From an uncultured Bacteroidota bacterium (GTDB lineage: Bacteria; Bacteroidota; Bacteroidia; JABEUT01): a stretch of 47,006 nucleotides of DNA. The stretch spans positions 1 to 47,006 of the forward strand of contig CAIPDV010000105.1 in assembly GCA_903863935.1 (NCBI GenBank), read 5' to 3'. Made by a program: the position numbers and the translations under genes. This document shows, one piece after another, positions 17,011 to 25,847 of this stretch. A model generated the notes under the pieces. The model worked only from the letters and a program-made list of their open reading frames with translations. It searched no databases and had not been told where the DNA came from. Numbering within the stretch: position 1 is the first letter of the stretch; each line of letters begins with the position of its first letter.

Positions 17011-19128
17011 TTAGTAAGTCCCGCTCCACTTGCGGATAAACCACTCTCCGCTCACCAGAATGAGTAGTATGAAAAATACCAGTTTCAGATCTATCAAAGG
17101 AGAGTAGGAGGTATGTGTATAAATTACCGGTTTAATATCTTCTTTGGCATCAATCAGCTTTTGCAAATCGGCAATCTGATTTGGGAAAACCATTTTGCCG
17201 CCATGTTCTTTGGCAAGCTGGTAAAGCAATTGGTGGTCTGCAACGGTATTGGTAGCTTCCACTTGAACGGGTGTAACTGTAAATTCTCCTTTAGAGGTAA
17301 ACACTTGAGTGCCTTGTTTCACCTGGGCTGCGTAATGATATACGCCTGCCTGCAGTTGCCCGGCATTCAGGTGGTATGCATTTGAAGTGCGGCTAAAAGT
17401 AAACGGGAAATTCTTGTTGTCGCTGTTGGTTATTGTAATACTTACCTCCGGGTCATTCACCAATTGGAAGCTAGGGTTATAAAGGTCTGCATCCATTTCC
17501 ACAGGCTCATCTTCCTTAAAGCTGTTCGGGCAATGAATACGGAAAAGATTCTTGTCTTCTTTCACTGCAAGGTACTGGACTATCTTGTTTATTATTTCAT
17601 TAAAGAAACGGTTGTTTTTATGGTCGGCATAATCTTTTAATCTCCACCTGAAAAGGCCTTCTCCTGCTATGATACAGGATTTTTCGCTTCCTGAAAGATT
17701 AAAGGCTATAAGTGGGTAATTAGTAGTAACGCTTTGTATTTTCTGATAACATAAAACATTCAGCGAAGGGCTGGAAACATAGTTCCCGAAAGGGGAGGAG
17801 AGGGCTGGCAATTGGCTGAAATAACTTCTAGAGTCATCACTTAATGTGAAAAGTGAAAAGTCTTTCGCAGGAACAGCTTCGGCATCGTTGCCTTTATCAC
17901 CACGGGAATTGATTTTAAATCCTTCATTCAGTTTGTTGAATTCAGAAATATCCGATTGGCTGCCGAGTATAAATAGGGCAGGAATACCAAGTTTGTTAAT
18001 GTTCTTGAGTAATTCCGGCATAGCCATGGTTGAAGATGGCAATTGGTTTAAAATTACCAGCGAATACTTATTCAATTCCCCGGAGAATTTATCTGGAGTG
18101 AAAGATTGGGCTTCGAAGCCATCGCTGCTGTTAATACATTCCGCAATGGCAGCCACATCCGGGTGTGGAGTGGACAGGATCAATACTTTTTGTTTTTGGT
18201 CGAGTACCCTGATATAAACATCTTTCCGGTTGTTGACAAGGTTTTCCTCTCCCTCTACCGGAGCGAGTTTCACTACATAATGTTTTAACCCTGGGCTGGT
18301 TGCATTAAGCTGCACTGGAATGCTTTGATGGAAAACAGGGTTGTTAAAGTTTATAGGTTTTGTGAATTCAGTCGTCTCCACGCCGGAGGCGGACTTATCA
18401 GCCTTTCCGGTTTCAATTTCAGTGACTGTAAGGTTAGTCGATTTTCCCTGAAGTTTAGTCGCATCAAGGGTTATTTGCAATGGGAATGTATTTCCTAAAA
18501 AGGCTGTAGGATTATTATCTACCTTAGTTACTACTGCATCAACCTTAACAGTCGTATCGCCAAGTGCAACTGTAAAAATGCTGCAATTGAATTGTCTTGA
18601 GGCATAAATCGGATTGTAGCCTTTATTGTAGATACCATCACTGGATAGAATAATTGCGCCCAGGTTTTTGCCATAATAACGTTGCGTAAGCTCCTGAAAA
18701 AGCGAGGAGATATCTGTTTCCTTTTCATTATACAAATAGTTCATCGTGTCTTTTGCATGCTCACCAAACGACATAACCCTCACATCATATTTGGAAGACA
18801 GATCACTAACCAGTTTATCCCAGGCTTTTGGTAAATCATGTTTGTAAAGTGCGGAATCCTTACCAGCAATAATGGAAGCCGAATTGTCCTGGGCAATAAT
18901 AATGATAGGCTTTTCAGTAGTATTCTTTGTGCTTCGAATTAATGGAGCAAGAAAAAGAAAAACCAAAAATGTGACGAGTATAAAACGGAGACCAACCGCT
19001 AACCAACGAATGAAAGGTGATAAGGTAGCAGTCTTCTTGTCTTTATAATAAAATGCAAAAGCATATATACCACCTAACAATGGACAGAGCAGTAGGGCCC
19101 AGGATGAATATGTAATGGTGAAGTTCAA
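17011..19128 (-). CDS. VWA-domain membrane protein
   Basis: This 705-residue inner-membrane protein has two N-terminal membrane helices (about 8-27 and 41-63), a von Willebrand A-like domain with an intact MIDAS start at D81 (DNSAS), a long extracytoplasmic region with likely Ig-like strands, and a C-terminal helix (about 678-697) followed by RKWSGTY. The layout resembles the BatA/BatB-related VWA proteins of Bacteroidota, though the usual MoxR partner is not adjacent. A second protein of comparable design is at 32656. It starts 17 bases after fabG and is followed 18 bases later by the ROK kinase. Its role, perhaps envelope stress or protein assembly, is unproven. Confidence 0.75.
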   Translation of the reverse strand: MNFTITYSSWALLLCPLLGGIYAFAFYYKDKKTATLSPFIRWLAVGLRFILVTFLVFLFLAPLIRSTKNTTEKPIIIIAQDNSASIIAGKDSALYKHDLPKAWDKLVSDLSSKYDVRVMSFGEHAKDTMNYLYNEKETDISSLFQELTQRYYGKNLGAIILSSDGIYNKGYNPIYASRQFNCSIFTVALGDTTVKVDAVVTKVDNNPTAFLGNTFPLQITLDATKLQGKSTNLTVTEIETGKADKSASGVETTEFTKPINFNNPVFHQSIPVQLNATSPGLKHYVVKLAPVEGEENLVNNRKDVYIRVLDQKQKVLILSTPHPDVAAIAECINSSDGFEAQSFTPDKFSGELNKYSLVILNQLPSSTMAMPELLKNINKLGIPALFILGSQSDISEFNKLNEGFKINSRGDKGNDAEAVPAKDFSLFTLSDDSRSYFSQLPALSSPFGNYVSSPSLNVLCYQKIQSVTTNYPLIAFNLSGSEKSCIIAGEGLFRWRLKDYADHKNNRFFNEIINKIVQYLAVKEDKNLFRIHCPNSFKEDEPVEMDADLYNPSFQLVNDPEVSITITNSDNKNFPFTFSRTSNAYHLNAGQLQAGVYHYAAQVKQGTQVFTSKGEFTVTPVQVEATNTVADHQLLYQLAKEHGGKMVFPNQIADLQKLIDAKEDIKPVIYTHTSYSPLIDLKLVFFILLILVSGEWFIRKWSGTY

Positions 19129-19145
19129 TTATTAATCACTAATTT

Positions 19146-19892
19146 TCAAGTCAGCATTCCACCACACACCTGCAGTACTTGTCCGGTAATATAGCTAGAC
19201 ATAGGCGAAGCAAGGAAAGCCACCGCATTCGCTACATCTAAAGCGGTTCCACCTCTTTTAAGTGGGATTCCATCTCTCCATCCTGCAACTACTTTTTCAT
19301 CTAATGCGGCCGTCATTTCTGTTTCAATAAAGCCCGGGGCAACAGCATTGCAACGGATATTACGGGAGCCAAGTTCAAGTGCAATAGATTTGGTAAACCC
19401 AATTATTCCTGCTTTTGATGCAGAGTAGTTTGATTGTCCTGCATTTCCACGAATACCAACTACAGAAGTAATATTTATAATAGAACCTTTTCTTTCCTTA
19501 AGCATGGGGCGTTGTACGGCCTTGGTCATATTGAAAACAGATTTTAGATTTGCTTTTATAACTGCATCAAATTGTTCCTCACTCATGCGCATAAGTAAGC
19601 CATCTTTGGTAATACCTGCATTGTTTACTAGGATATCTATTTTTCCAAATTCTGTTAACACATCTGTTATTAATTGTTCAGCCGCTTTATAGTCCGATGC
19701 ATCGGAATGATAGGCTTTTGCTTTTACACCTTTCGCATGTAATTCAGCTTCCAGTTCCTTGGCTTTTGCTTCGGATGATAAATAGGTAAAGGCAACATTG
19801 GCACCAAGTTCGGCTAGTAGTTGTGCTATTCCTGTTCCTATTCCTCGGGATGCTCCGGTAACAATTGCAGTTTGATTTTCCAGTAGTTTCAT
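19146..19892 (-). CDS. fabG: 3-oxoacyl-[acyl-carrier-protein] reductase
   Basis: This NADPH-dependent short-chain dehydrogenase carries out the first reduction of fatty-acid elongation. The 248-residue protein has the Rossmann motif TGASRGIGTGIA (12-23), the structural NNAG (90-93), and the catalytic tetrad N115 (IKANLKS), S143 (ITSVVG), Y156 and K160 (YSASK). The C-terminus GQVLQVCGGMLT fits FabG. It is the first gene of a probable three-gene minus-strand operon. Other FabG-like short-chain dehydrogenases are hard to separate by eye, but the length and motifs favour FabG itself. Confidence 0.92.
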   Translation of the reverse strand: MKLLENQTAIVTGASRGIGTGIAQLLAELGANVAFTYLSSEAKAKELEAELHAKGVKAKAYHSDASDYKAAEQLITDVLTEFGKIDILVNNAGITKDGLLMRMSEEQFDAVIKANLKSVFNMTKAVQRPMLKERKGSIINITSVVGIRGNAGQSNYSASKAGIIGFTKSIALELGSRNIRCNAVAPGFIETEMTAALDEKVVAGWRDGIPLKRGGTALDVANAVAFLASPMSSYITGQVLQVCGGMLT

Positions 19893-19945
19893 AAAATGTT
19901 AATTAGTTTATGACTTTTGCTCTTCTTTAAAAAAATTAATTAGTA

Positions 19946-19953
19946 TAAGTTTG
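19946..19953 (+). promoter_or_regulatory. -7 promoter element for the barrel gene cluster
   Basis: TAAGTTTG fits TAnnTTTG. It is 72 bases upstream of the ATG at 20026 and 129 bases upstream of the ATG at 20083. Confidence 0.5.
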
Positions 19954-20082
19954 CGTGAAAGTATATAAATTACATATACCGCAACAAATATCAATGATCA
20001 AAATTAATACAAAAAGTCCCCCGCTATGAAAAATAAGCCCCCTAAATTAACTGGTCAATCAAGGCATTTTTCAAGGAATCCT

Positions 20083-20877
20083 ATGTTCAAGTATGCCCTG
20101 ATGTTTTGCTTTGTTTCTCTTGGTTTCGTTGGTTTCTCACAAAGCATAGATGTTGGTCTGAGTGGAGGCCTTTCGAGTGCCTGGCTTTTGAATGGAAATG
20201 TTATGAGTGGGAAAGGCAACCAGGGATACCGTCTTTCCATTTCCTATAATTACGGACTTCATACAACCATAAATTTCGCCCATGGATATGGGTTGGAAAT
20301 TGAAATTCAAAAAGCTATAATGAATCAGGATTACGGAGGCACTTTTAGTGGCTCCGGTGCTTTTCCCGGAATTCCCGTTACGTATTATGCCGGACAAAGT
20401 TTTTCAGCAAATACCCAAATAAGTGTTTTGAAATTTCCGGTTTTGTTCCGCTATGAGCCTGAAATTAAAGGTAATTATGTTGAAGCTGGTATAGCCTATG
20501 AAATAATTAACGGAGCAGATTATTCCGCTACATATAAAAACCCGGATCAGGCAATTGGTTTGAATATTGCAAGCCAATTACCTAAAGGGGATTTTTTAGC
20601 GATAGTTGGATTAGGTTGGGATAAAAAACTTAATCACGACGCAAACCTGTTTTTTCATTTCGGATTCAGGCTCGAATATGGCTTAATGGACTTAATGGGT
20701 GTTGATGGGCATGGACAAAACCTAAATGGCGCCAGATCTGTTATATTATATGAGCAACCTACACCTTATTACACAACACAACATTCAACTCACTCTCTTG
20801 AGTTAAGTTTTAATGTTGGGATGTTCTATAGGATCTATCCTAAATCAATGTTGCACAAACGGGCGGTAGATTTTTAA
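20083..20877 (+). CDS. Outer-membrane beta-barrel protein, tandem paralogue 1
   Basis: The protein is predicted to have 264 residues, with a signal peptide starting MFKYALMFCFVSLGF and cleavage after GFSQ. The mature part begins IDVGLSGGLSSAWLLN and consists of alternating hydrophobic/aromatic strands ending in an NVGMFYRIYP last strand, typical of small PorT/OmpA-like beta-barrels. It shares xLGLxGGxSSxWLLNxNV with the next two genes, and all three end in a G-x-FYR strand. A longer version starting at 20026 is possible and would add 19 residues before the signal peptide. Function is unknown; such barrels act as adhesins, channels or assembly factors. Confidence 0.82.
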   Translation: MFKYALMFCFVSLGFVGFSQSIDVGLSGGLSSAWLLNGNVMSGKGNQGYRLSISYNYGLHTTINFAHGYGLEIEIQKAIMNQDYGGTFSGSGAFPGIPVTYYAGQSFSANTQISVLKFPVLFRYEPEIKGNYVEAGIAYEIINGADYSATYKNPDQAIGLNIASQLPKGDFLAIVGLGWDKKLNHDANLFFHFGFRLEYGLMDLMGVDGHGQNLNGARSVILYEQPTPYYTTQHSTHSLELSFNVGMFYRIYPKSMLHKRAVDF

Positions 20878-20892
20878 TATCTTGCCGACCTG

Positions 20893-21690
20893 TTGAAGAA
20901 AAATATAATTCTTATCCCCTTACTAGTTTTCTGCATCTGCGGAAAATCACAAAGCTTTGAACTTGGCTTAAGAGGAGGATGTGGCAGTTGCTGGCTTTTA
21001 AATAATAATGTATCGAATGCCGGCAATGAGCAGAACTATTCAACTTCATTTTACTACAGTTATGGCTTGTTCATTGGGTATGACATCAATCATCGTTATA
21101 GTCTTGAGTTTGATGTTTTAAGTGAAACAATAAACCAGAATTATAAAGGATCATTTCAGGAGAATGGCCATCTTCCTGAAGCGAATTATTACGTTGCAGG
21201 TGAAACATATTCATCACAATCTCAACTTTATATTATTGAGATACCCGCAATGCTGCATTACAATACGCGCAGTGGTTTGTACTTTGAATTGGGTCCCGAA
21301 TATCAGTTTATTACTGATGCCGGGTATACGGCGAGCTATTCGAATCCATCCTCCGAGGCTAACTATAGTGTTGCAAACGAATTCGCCAAGAGTAATATCC
21401 TTGTGGCTATTGGTGTTGGTTGGAATTTTCGTCTGATTCCTAAAACGAATATTTATGCATTCGCCAACATCCGCTATGCTTATGGGTTAACTGATATAAG
21501 GGGAGTAGATGGTTTCGGGCAGAACCTTAACACTACAACCGGAAATCCTCTATATTCCGGAGTGACACCTTATTATTCAAGCTATCAGTCAACTCACATG
21601 CAGGAGATAAGTTTGAATATTGGCATCTATTACCGTTTTTCAAAACATTACAGTGGTAATCACCCTACTGGCAGGGGCAGGGTATATTAA
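20893..21690 (+). CDS. Outer-membrane beta-barrel protein, tandem paralogue 2 (TTG start)
   Basis: The protein has 265 residues. The only start that keeps the signal peptide (KKNIILIPLLVFCICGKSQ) is a TTG at 20893, 15 bases after the previous stop; no ATG precedes the barrel. The mature part opens SFELGLRGGCGSCWLLNNNV and ends with a SLNIGIYYRFSKHY strand. It has two cysteines, in GCGSCW, absent from its paralogues. No promoter lies in the 15-base gap, so it is expected to be cotranscribed with paralogue 1 and perhaps translated less efficiently. Confidence 0.82.
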   Translation: MKKNIILIPLLVFCICGKSQSFELGLRGGCGSCWLLNNNVSNAGNEQNYSTSFYYSYGLFIGYDINHRYSLEFDVLSETINQNYKGSFQENGHLPEANYYVAGETYSSQSQLYIIEIPAMLHYNTRSGLYFELGPEYQFITDAGYTASYSNPSSEANYSVANEFAKSNILVAIGVGWNFRLIPKTNIYAFANIRYAYGLTDIRGVDGFGQNLNTTTGNPLYSGVTPYYSSYQSTHMQEISLNIGIYYRFSKHYSGNHPTGRGRVY

Positions 21691-21735
21691 TAAGGAGCTT
21701 TTCAGGTGCTAAAATGCCAAATAAATGAAAATTAT

Positions 21736-21743
21736 TAGATTTG
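21736..21743 (+). promoter_or_regulatory. -7 promoter element for barrel paralogue 3
   Basis: TAGATTTG fits TAnnTTTG, 40 bases upstream of the ATG at 21784. Paralogue 3 therefore probably has its own transcript. Confidence 0.5.
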
Positions 21744-21783
21744 CATAAAATCAATAACCAAAACTTACTTAAAAATCTTCAAC

Positions 21784-22614
21784 ATGAAAAAGACTTTATT
21801 AGTATTATTTGTTGCCGGATACAGTTTTTATGCATCTGCCCAAACATTGGATCTAGGAATTCGTGGCGGAATATCCAGCACATGGCTTTTAAATACAAAT
21901 GTATTGAATGCAGGTTCTGACCAGAATCTTTCATCCACCATGTCTTCGGAATTCGGATTTCATTCGGAAATAAATTTTCTGGGTGGAACCGGAATTGAAC
22001 TGGATGTGATTTATGGTAAGATCTCGCAAAAATACAATGGTAATTTTCAAGACGATTGGGTGCTTTACCAAAACACATCATCTAACAGTCTTGCAGATGC
22101 AACTAATGGGTATGCTAAAGGTGAATCCTACACAGCTACAACTCAAATTACTGCATTAAAACTTCCATTACTATTCCACTATCAAGCCAAAGGAGGATTT
22201 ATTTTTGAAGTAGGCCCTGAGTATGCTATGTTAAGCGGTGCAACCTATTCTGCCACCTATTCGGGTAACCCTACAGCAACTCCTTCCAGCGTTTCTTATG
22301 GTACACAAAGTTTGTTTGCTTCCAGTTCAATTAATGCAGTACTTGGTTTTGGTTGGAATATTAAGTTAATTCCATCAGGCAAATTATTCTTACTTGCTTC
22401 ACTTCGTTTTGAATATGGTTTAACAGACATTAAAGGAACGGATGGTCTTGGACAAGATTTAAGCAGTAGCAGTCAATCGTATCAAGTTGGTTCTACAGGT
22501 CCTACCACTGCCCGTTATTCAAGCTATGCCGGAACCCACATGGCAGATGGAAGTTTCAGTATTGGAGTATTCTACAGATTAGGATTAATTCCGGGCGGAA
22601 AGAGCCTGCTCTAA
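21784..22614 (+). CDS. Outer-membrane beta-barrel protein, tandem paralogue 3
   Basis: The protein has 276 residues with a signal peptide (MKKTLLVLFVAGYSFYASAQ). The mature part begins TLDLGIRGGISSTWLLNTNV, followed by the NAGSDQNLSSTMS stretch that corresponds to NAGNEQNYSTSFY in paralogue 2. It also shares LPLLFHYQAKGGFIFEVGPEY, the GLTDIKGTDGLGQDL loop and a terminal SIGVFYRLG strand. It is a predicted eight- to ten-strand outer-membrane barrel. It has its own promoter and is convergent with folC, with only one base between the two stops. Confidence 0.83.
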   Translation: MKKTLLVLFVAGYSFYASAQTLDLGIRGGISSTWLLNTNVLNAGSDQNLSSTMSSEFGFHSEINFLGGTGIELDVIYGKISQKYNGNFQDDWVLYQNTSSNSLADATNGYAKGESYTATTQITALKLPLLFHYQAKGGFIFEVGPEYAMLSGATYSATYSGNPTATPSSVSYGTQSLFASSSINAVLGFGWNIKLIPSGKLFLLASLRFEYGLTDIKGTDGLGQDLSSSSQSYQVGSTGPTTARYSSYAGTHMADGSFSIGVFYRLGLIPGGKSLL

Positions 22615-22615
22615 T

Positions 22616-23917
22616 TTAAATGGCCTCAGCTACCACAAAGGTACTGCCGCCAATAAATATAATATCATTTTCAGAGGCATTGGAACGAGCAGCGTTCAAT
22701 GCCTCTGATACTTTAGGGTAGGCAGTTCCCATTAACCCATAACCTGAAGCTATTTCCAATAATTCATTTTCATCTAAAGAGCGGGGAATATCTGCCTTGC
22801 AGAAATAATAAGTTGCATCCTTAGGCAATAGTTTCAAAACACTTGACGGGTCCTTGTCTTTAACGATACCGAAAACGTAATGCAGTCTTTTATATGGTAT
22901 CGCTTTCAGCTGGTCCATTACTTCCCTTATACCTCCTTCATTATGGCCAGTATCGGCAATGGTCAAAGGGTTATCACTTAAAATCTGCCAGCGGCCCAAA
23001 AGATTAGTCTGAGTTATAACGTTCGAAATTCCATGCATGGTGCTCTCCTGGCTAATAGTAAAACCCGCTTCGTTAAGTCTGTCAACCGCACAAAGAACTG
23101 TTTGTAGGTTTTTTAACTGGTATAACCCCGTTAATTCGGAATTAAGTTTTTCAATGAATGGTTTGTCATCTTTTACTATATCTATTGATAAAAGAGTTCT
23201 TCCTTTTTCATGAATTTGTTTTGGATTGACAGCAGTATAGGTAGAATCGGCAAAATAAATTGAGGAGTTAGATTCTACCGCTTTTTTCAGAAACACCGAT
23301 TTTGTTTCAGCTTGTGTTTCTCCAATAACAACAGGTATTCCGGGCTTAATAATTCCTGCTTTCTCAAAAGCAATTTTTTCCAGTGTATCGCCCAATAGTG
23401 CCATGTGGTCGAAGCTGATATTGGTAATTACAGAAAGAACGGGTGTTATAATATTAGTGGAATCAAGCCTGCCACCCATGCCGACTTCTATCACAGCAAC
23501 ATCGCATTTCGCTTTTGAAAAAAAGTAAAATGCCATGGCCACGCTCAACTCAAAAAAGGAGCAATCTATTTTTTCAATCAGGTCTTTATAATTAGCGACA
23601 AAATCAATCACTTCTTGTTCCGCAACCATTTCTCCATTAATTCTAAATCGTTCCCGAAAGTCTTTCAAATGGGGTGAGGTGTGAAGTCCCACATTTTTAT
23701 ATCCTGCACTTTGCAGTATAGAAGCTAAATAATGAGATGTTGAGCCTTTTCCATTGGTGCCTGCAACATGAATGGTTGGAAAATCATTTTGCGGATTTCC
23801 AATTGCTTCACAAAGTAATTGTATGTTTTTTAGTCCCGGTTTATATGCCGGTGCGCCCACCCGCTGATAGATAGGGAGCAGGCTATAGAGGTATTCTGTG
23901 GTTTCAGAATAGGTCAT
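22616..23917 (-). CDS. folC: Bifunctional folylpolyglutamate synthase / dihydrofolate synthase
   Basis: FolC ligates glutamate to dihydropteroate or tetrahydrofolate. The 433 residues have the ATP-binding P-loop GTNGKGST (53-60), the LHTSPHLKDFRERFRING loop, the Mur-ligase-like GMGGRLDSTNII motif, ISFDHMALLGDTLEKIAFEKAGI, and the C-terminal DTGHNEGG and FGIVKDKD motifs. It starts 18 bases after the isoaspartyl peptidase stop codon and is probably in the same minus-strand operon. Confidence 0.95.
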   Translation of the reverse strand: MTYSETTEYLYSLLPIYQRVGAPAYKPGLKNIQLLCEAIGNPQNDFPTIHVAGTNGKGSTSHYLASILQSAGYKNVGLHTSPHLKDFRERFRINGEMVAEQEVIDFVANYKDLIEKIDCSFFELSVAMAFYFFSKAKCDVAVIEVGMGGRLDSTNIITPVLSVITNISFDHMALLGDTLEKIAFEKAGIIKPGIPVVIGETQAETKSVFLKKAVESNSSIYFADSTYTAVNPKQIHEKGRTLLSIDIVKDDKPFIEKLNSELTGLYQLKNLQTVLCAVDRLNEAGFTISQESTMHGISNVITQTNLLGRWQILSDNPLTIADTGHNEGGIREVMDQLKAIPYKRLHYVFGIVKDKDPSSVLKLLPKDATYYFCKADIPRSLDENELLEIASGYGLMGTAYPKVSEALNAARSNASENDIIFIGGSTFVVAEAI

Positions 23918-23935
23918 GTTGAATGACTTAATTTA

Positions 23936-24871
23936 TTAGCGAAATATACCGGTGAACTTTTCCCCCTGAGCGTTTATCCATCCCCGGAACATAGAGGATG
24001 TGTTGAAAGGAACTGAAATATTTCCCTGGTTGTCTATTGCTATCAATCCGCCTTCACCACCAAGCTGGGCAACCTTTTTAATGGCTTCCGTAGCTGCCTG
24101 TGATACTGTAAATCCCTTGTATTCCATCAAAGCCGCAATATCATAAGCAGTAGATTGACGAATAAAATATTCTCCTTCGCCCGTGCAGGAAACAGCGCAG
24201 GTTTTATTATCTGCATAACAACCTGCCCCTATAATTGGAGAATCTCCAACACGTCCGAATTTTTTATTGTTCATACCACCGGTAGATGTAGCCGCTGCAA
24301 GGTTACCATGCGAATCTAGAGCCACACAACCAACCGTTCCCAGTTTTTTCTCAGGGGTTATCATGGCAGTATCTCCGGCCCATGAAGCTCCTTCTTTATC
24401 TTTTGTCGCTAACCAGGTTTGGTATCGCTCTTCGTCGTGAAAATAGGATGGGTCAACTATTTCAATTCCGTTTTCTTCGGCAAATTTTTCAGCACCATGG
24501 CCTGCAAGTAAAACGTGTGGCGATTTTTCCATAACCGCACGGGCGCAGCTTACCGGGTTGCGGATGGTTTGAACAGCCGCAATAGCTCCGGCCTTTAAAT
24601 TCTTTCCATTCATAATGGAGGCATCCATTTCATTTTTTCCTTCGGAATTGAATACAGAACCCTTGCCGGCATTAAATAACGGGCAGTCTTCAAGAACCCT
24701 GACAGTTGCTTCAACGGTATCTATAGCAGAACCTCCATTTGCGAGAACCGTGTACCCAACCTGCAAAGCTTCCGATAATTTATCGAGAAAGGCCTTTTCC
24801 TGTTCAGGGGTAAGAGCCCCTGTCATCAGCCTTCCGGCACCGCCATGAATGGCAATTGCATAATTTCCCAT
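23936..24871 (-). CDS. Isoaspartyl peptidase / L-asparaginase (Ntn hydrolase)
   Basis: This plant-type asparaginase (IaaA-like) removes beta-aspartyl residues from damaged peptides and hydrolyses asparagine. The 311-residue precursor should self-cleave before T179 in KKLGTVGCVALD, exposing the catalytic Thr; GMNNKKFGRVGDSPIIGAGCYAD supplies the substrate-binding loop. The N-terminal IAIHGGAG is characteristic. No signal peptide is visible, so it is cytoplasmic. The 5' leader contains an inverted repeat of CAGTGGTCAGT-like words (24883-24966) downstream of the promoter at 24983. Confidence 0.93.
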   Translation of the reverse strand: MGNYAIAIHGGAGRLMTGALTPEQEKAFLDKLSEALQVGYTVLANGGSAIDTVEATVRVLEDCPLFNAGKGSVFNSEGKNEMDASIMNGKNLKAGAIAAVQTIRNPVSCARAVMEKSPHVLLAGHGAEKFAEENGIEIVDPSYFHDEERYQTWLATKDKEGASWAGDTAMITPEKKLGTVGCVALDSHGNLAAATSTGGMNNKKFGRVGDSPIIGAGCYADNKTCAVSCTGEGEYFIRQSTAYDIAALMEYKGFTVSQAATEAIKKVAQLGGEGGLIAIDNQGNISVPFNTSSMFRGWINAQGEKFTGIFR

Positions 24872-24882
24872 GTTTTCTTTAA

Positions 24883-24966
24883 GTAGTCAGTGGACAGTTG
24901 TCAGTCGTCAGCGTGCATTGTCAAAAGGCCATTAACTGACCACTGATTACTGACCACTGCCAACTA
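24883..24966. repeat. Word-reiterated inverted repeat in the asparaginase leader
   Basis: The left part (24883-24910: TAGTCAGTGGACAGTTGTCA then GTCGTCAG) and right part (24933-24966: AACTGACCACTGATTACTGA then CCACTGCCAACTA) are imperfect reverse complements, each made of reiterated CAGT(G/T)G-type words. The element lies between the predicted promoter (24983) and the asparaginase start, so it would be transcribed as a hairpin leader. Confidence 0.55.
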
Positions 24967-24982
24967 TTTTTTTATAAGCGTA

Positions 24983-24990
24983 CAAAAGTA
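24983..24990 (-). promoter_or_regulatory. -7 promoter element for the asparaginase-folC operon
   Basis: TACTTTTG on the minus strand fits TAnnTTTG, 111 bases upstream of the ATG. The long leader is filled by an inverted repeat. Confidence 0.45.
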
Positions 24991-25013
24991 GAAAATTTAT
25001 TAGTTGTGTTTTG

Positions 25014-25021
25014 TACTTTCG
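25014..25021 (+). promoter_or_regulatory. -7 promoter element for the methyltransferase gene
   Basis: TACTTTCG matches seven of eight TAnnTTTG positions. It ends four bases before the GTG at 25026, implying a leaderless transcript, and it overlaps the alternative TTG start at 25011. Confidence 0.4.
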
Positions 25022-25025
25022 TCGG

Positions 25026-25805
25026 GTGAAAAATATTTTTCTTCCTATAAATTATCTTGGCTATCTTCTGAAAGCAAAAGGTGCGCATGGAATCCATTCT
25101 CCATTTGTGTACGAACTTTATCATAAGGTTGTGAAAGAGTCTCCGGAATATTATGATTTTGCCCCTATAGAGCATTTACGACAACGACTGCTGCATAGTA
25201 AAGAAGTTATTGAAACCATTGATTTTGGTGCTGGGGGCGCAGGTAAAAAAAACAGGAATGTAAAAGATATTGCGCGCAAATCCTCGGTTCCTGCCAAGGA
25301 AGGCAGGTTACTTTTCAGATTAGTGAATTTTATGCAACCCCGCAATATGGTGGAGATGGGTACTTCACTTGGCATAAGTACACTTTATCAGCATAAAGCA
25401 TGCCCAATGGCAGAAATGATAACCATGGAGGGTAGCCCAGGAACTTCAACCGAGGCGGGAGTAAATTTTAAAGTGATGAAGGCGGACTCTATCAATAGGG
25501 TAGTAGGAGATTTTGCAGAAACATTACCAGTGGTGATAAAGAACTTAAAATATGTGGACTACGTTTTTTTTGATGGAAACCACCGGAAAGAAGCTACAAT
25601 GGAGTATTTTCGGCAGTTTCTTCCGCTTGCTTCGGACCAATGTGTTTTTGTTTTTGATGATATACGCTGGTCTTCGGGGATGAGTGAAGCCTGGCAGGAA
25701 ATTATTCAGGAACCAAGAGCTACCGTTACCGTTGATTTGTTTTCGGTTGGATTGGTTTTTTTAAATCCTACGCAGGTTAAACAACATTTTACACTCCGTT
25801 ATTAA
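25026..25805 (+). CDS. Class I SAM-dependent methyltransferase
   Basis: This protein of about 259 residues has the SAM-binding glycine motif in NMVEMGTSLGISTLYQ and downstream acidic strands (VDYVFFDGNHRKEATMEYF, VFVFDDIRW) typical of O-methyltransferase-like Rossmann folds. The N-terminal segment NYLGYLLKAKGAHGIHSPFVYELY is found in Bacteroidota homologues. The substrate is unknown. The frame opens at TTG 25011, but a -7 element covers those codons, so GTG at 25026 is preferred; there is no ATG near the N-terminus. An ABC-transporter ATPase gene follows 42 bases later with its own possible promoter. Confidence 0.8.
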   Translation: MKNIFLPINYLGYLLKAKGAHGIHSPFVYELYHKVVKESPEYYDFAPIEHLRQRLLHSKEVIETIDFGAGGAGKKNRNVKDIARKSSVPAKEGRLLFRLVNFMQPRNMVEMGTSLGISTLYQHKACPMAEMITMEGSPGTSTEAGVNFKVMKADSINRVVGDFAETLPVVIKNLKYVDYVFFDGNHRKEATMEYFRQFLPLASDQCVFVFDDIRWSSGMSEAWQEIIQEPRATVTVDLFSVGLVFLNPTQVKQHFTLRY

Positions 25806-25823
25806 TGTTAATTTTACTCTCAC

Positions 25824-25831
25824 TATATTCG
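25824..25831 (+). promoter_or_regulatory. -7 promoter element for the ABC ATPase gene
   Basis: TATATTCG matches seven of eight TAnnTTTG positions, 16 bases upstream of the ATG at 25848. Confidence 0.4.
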
Positions 25832-25847
25832 CATTTCCTAAAATGAT

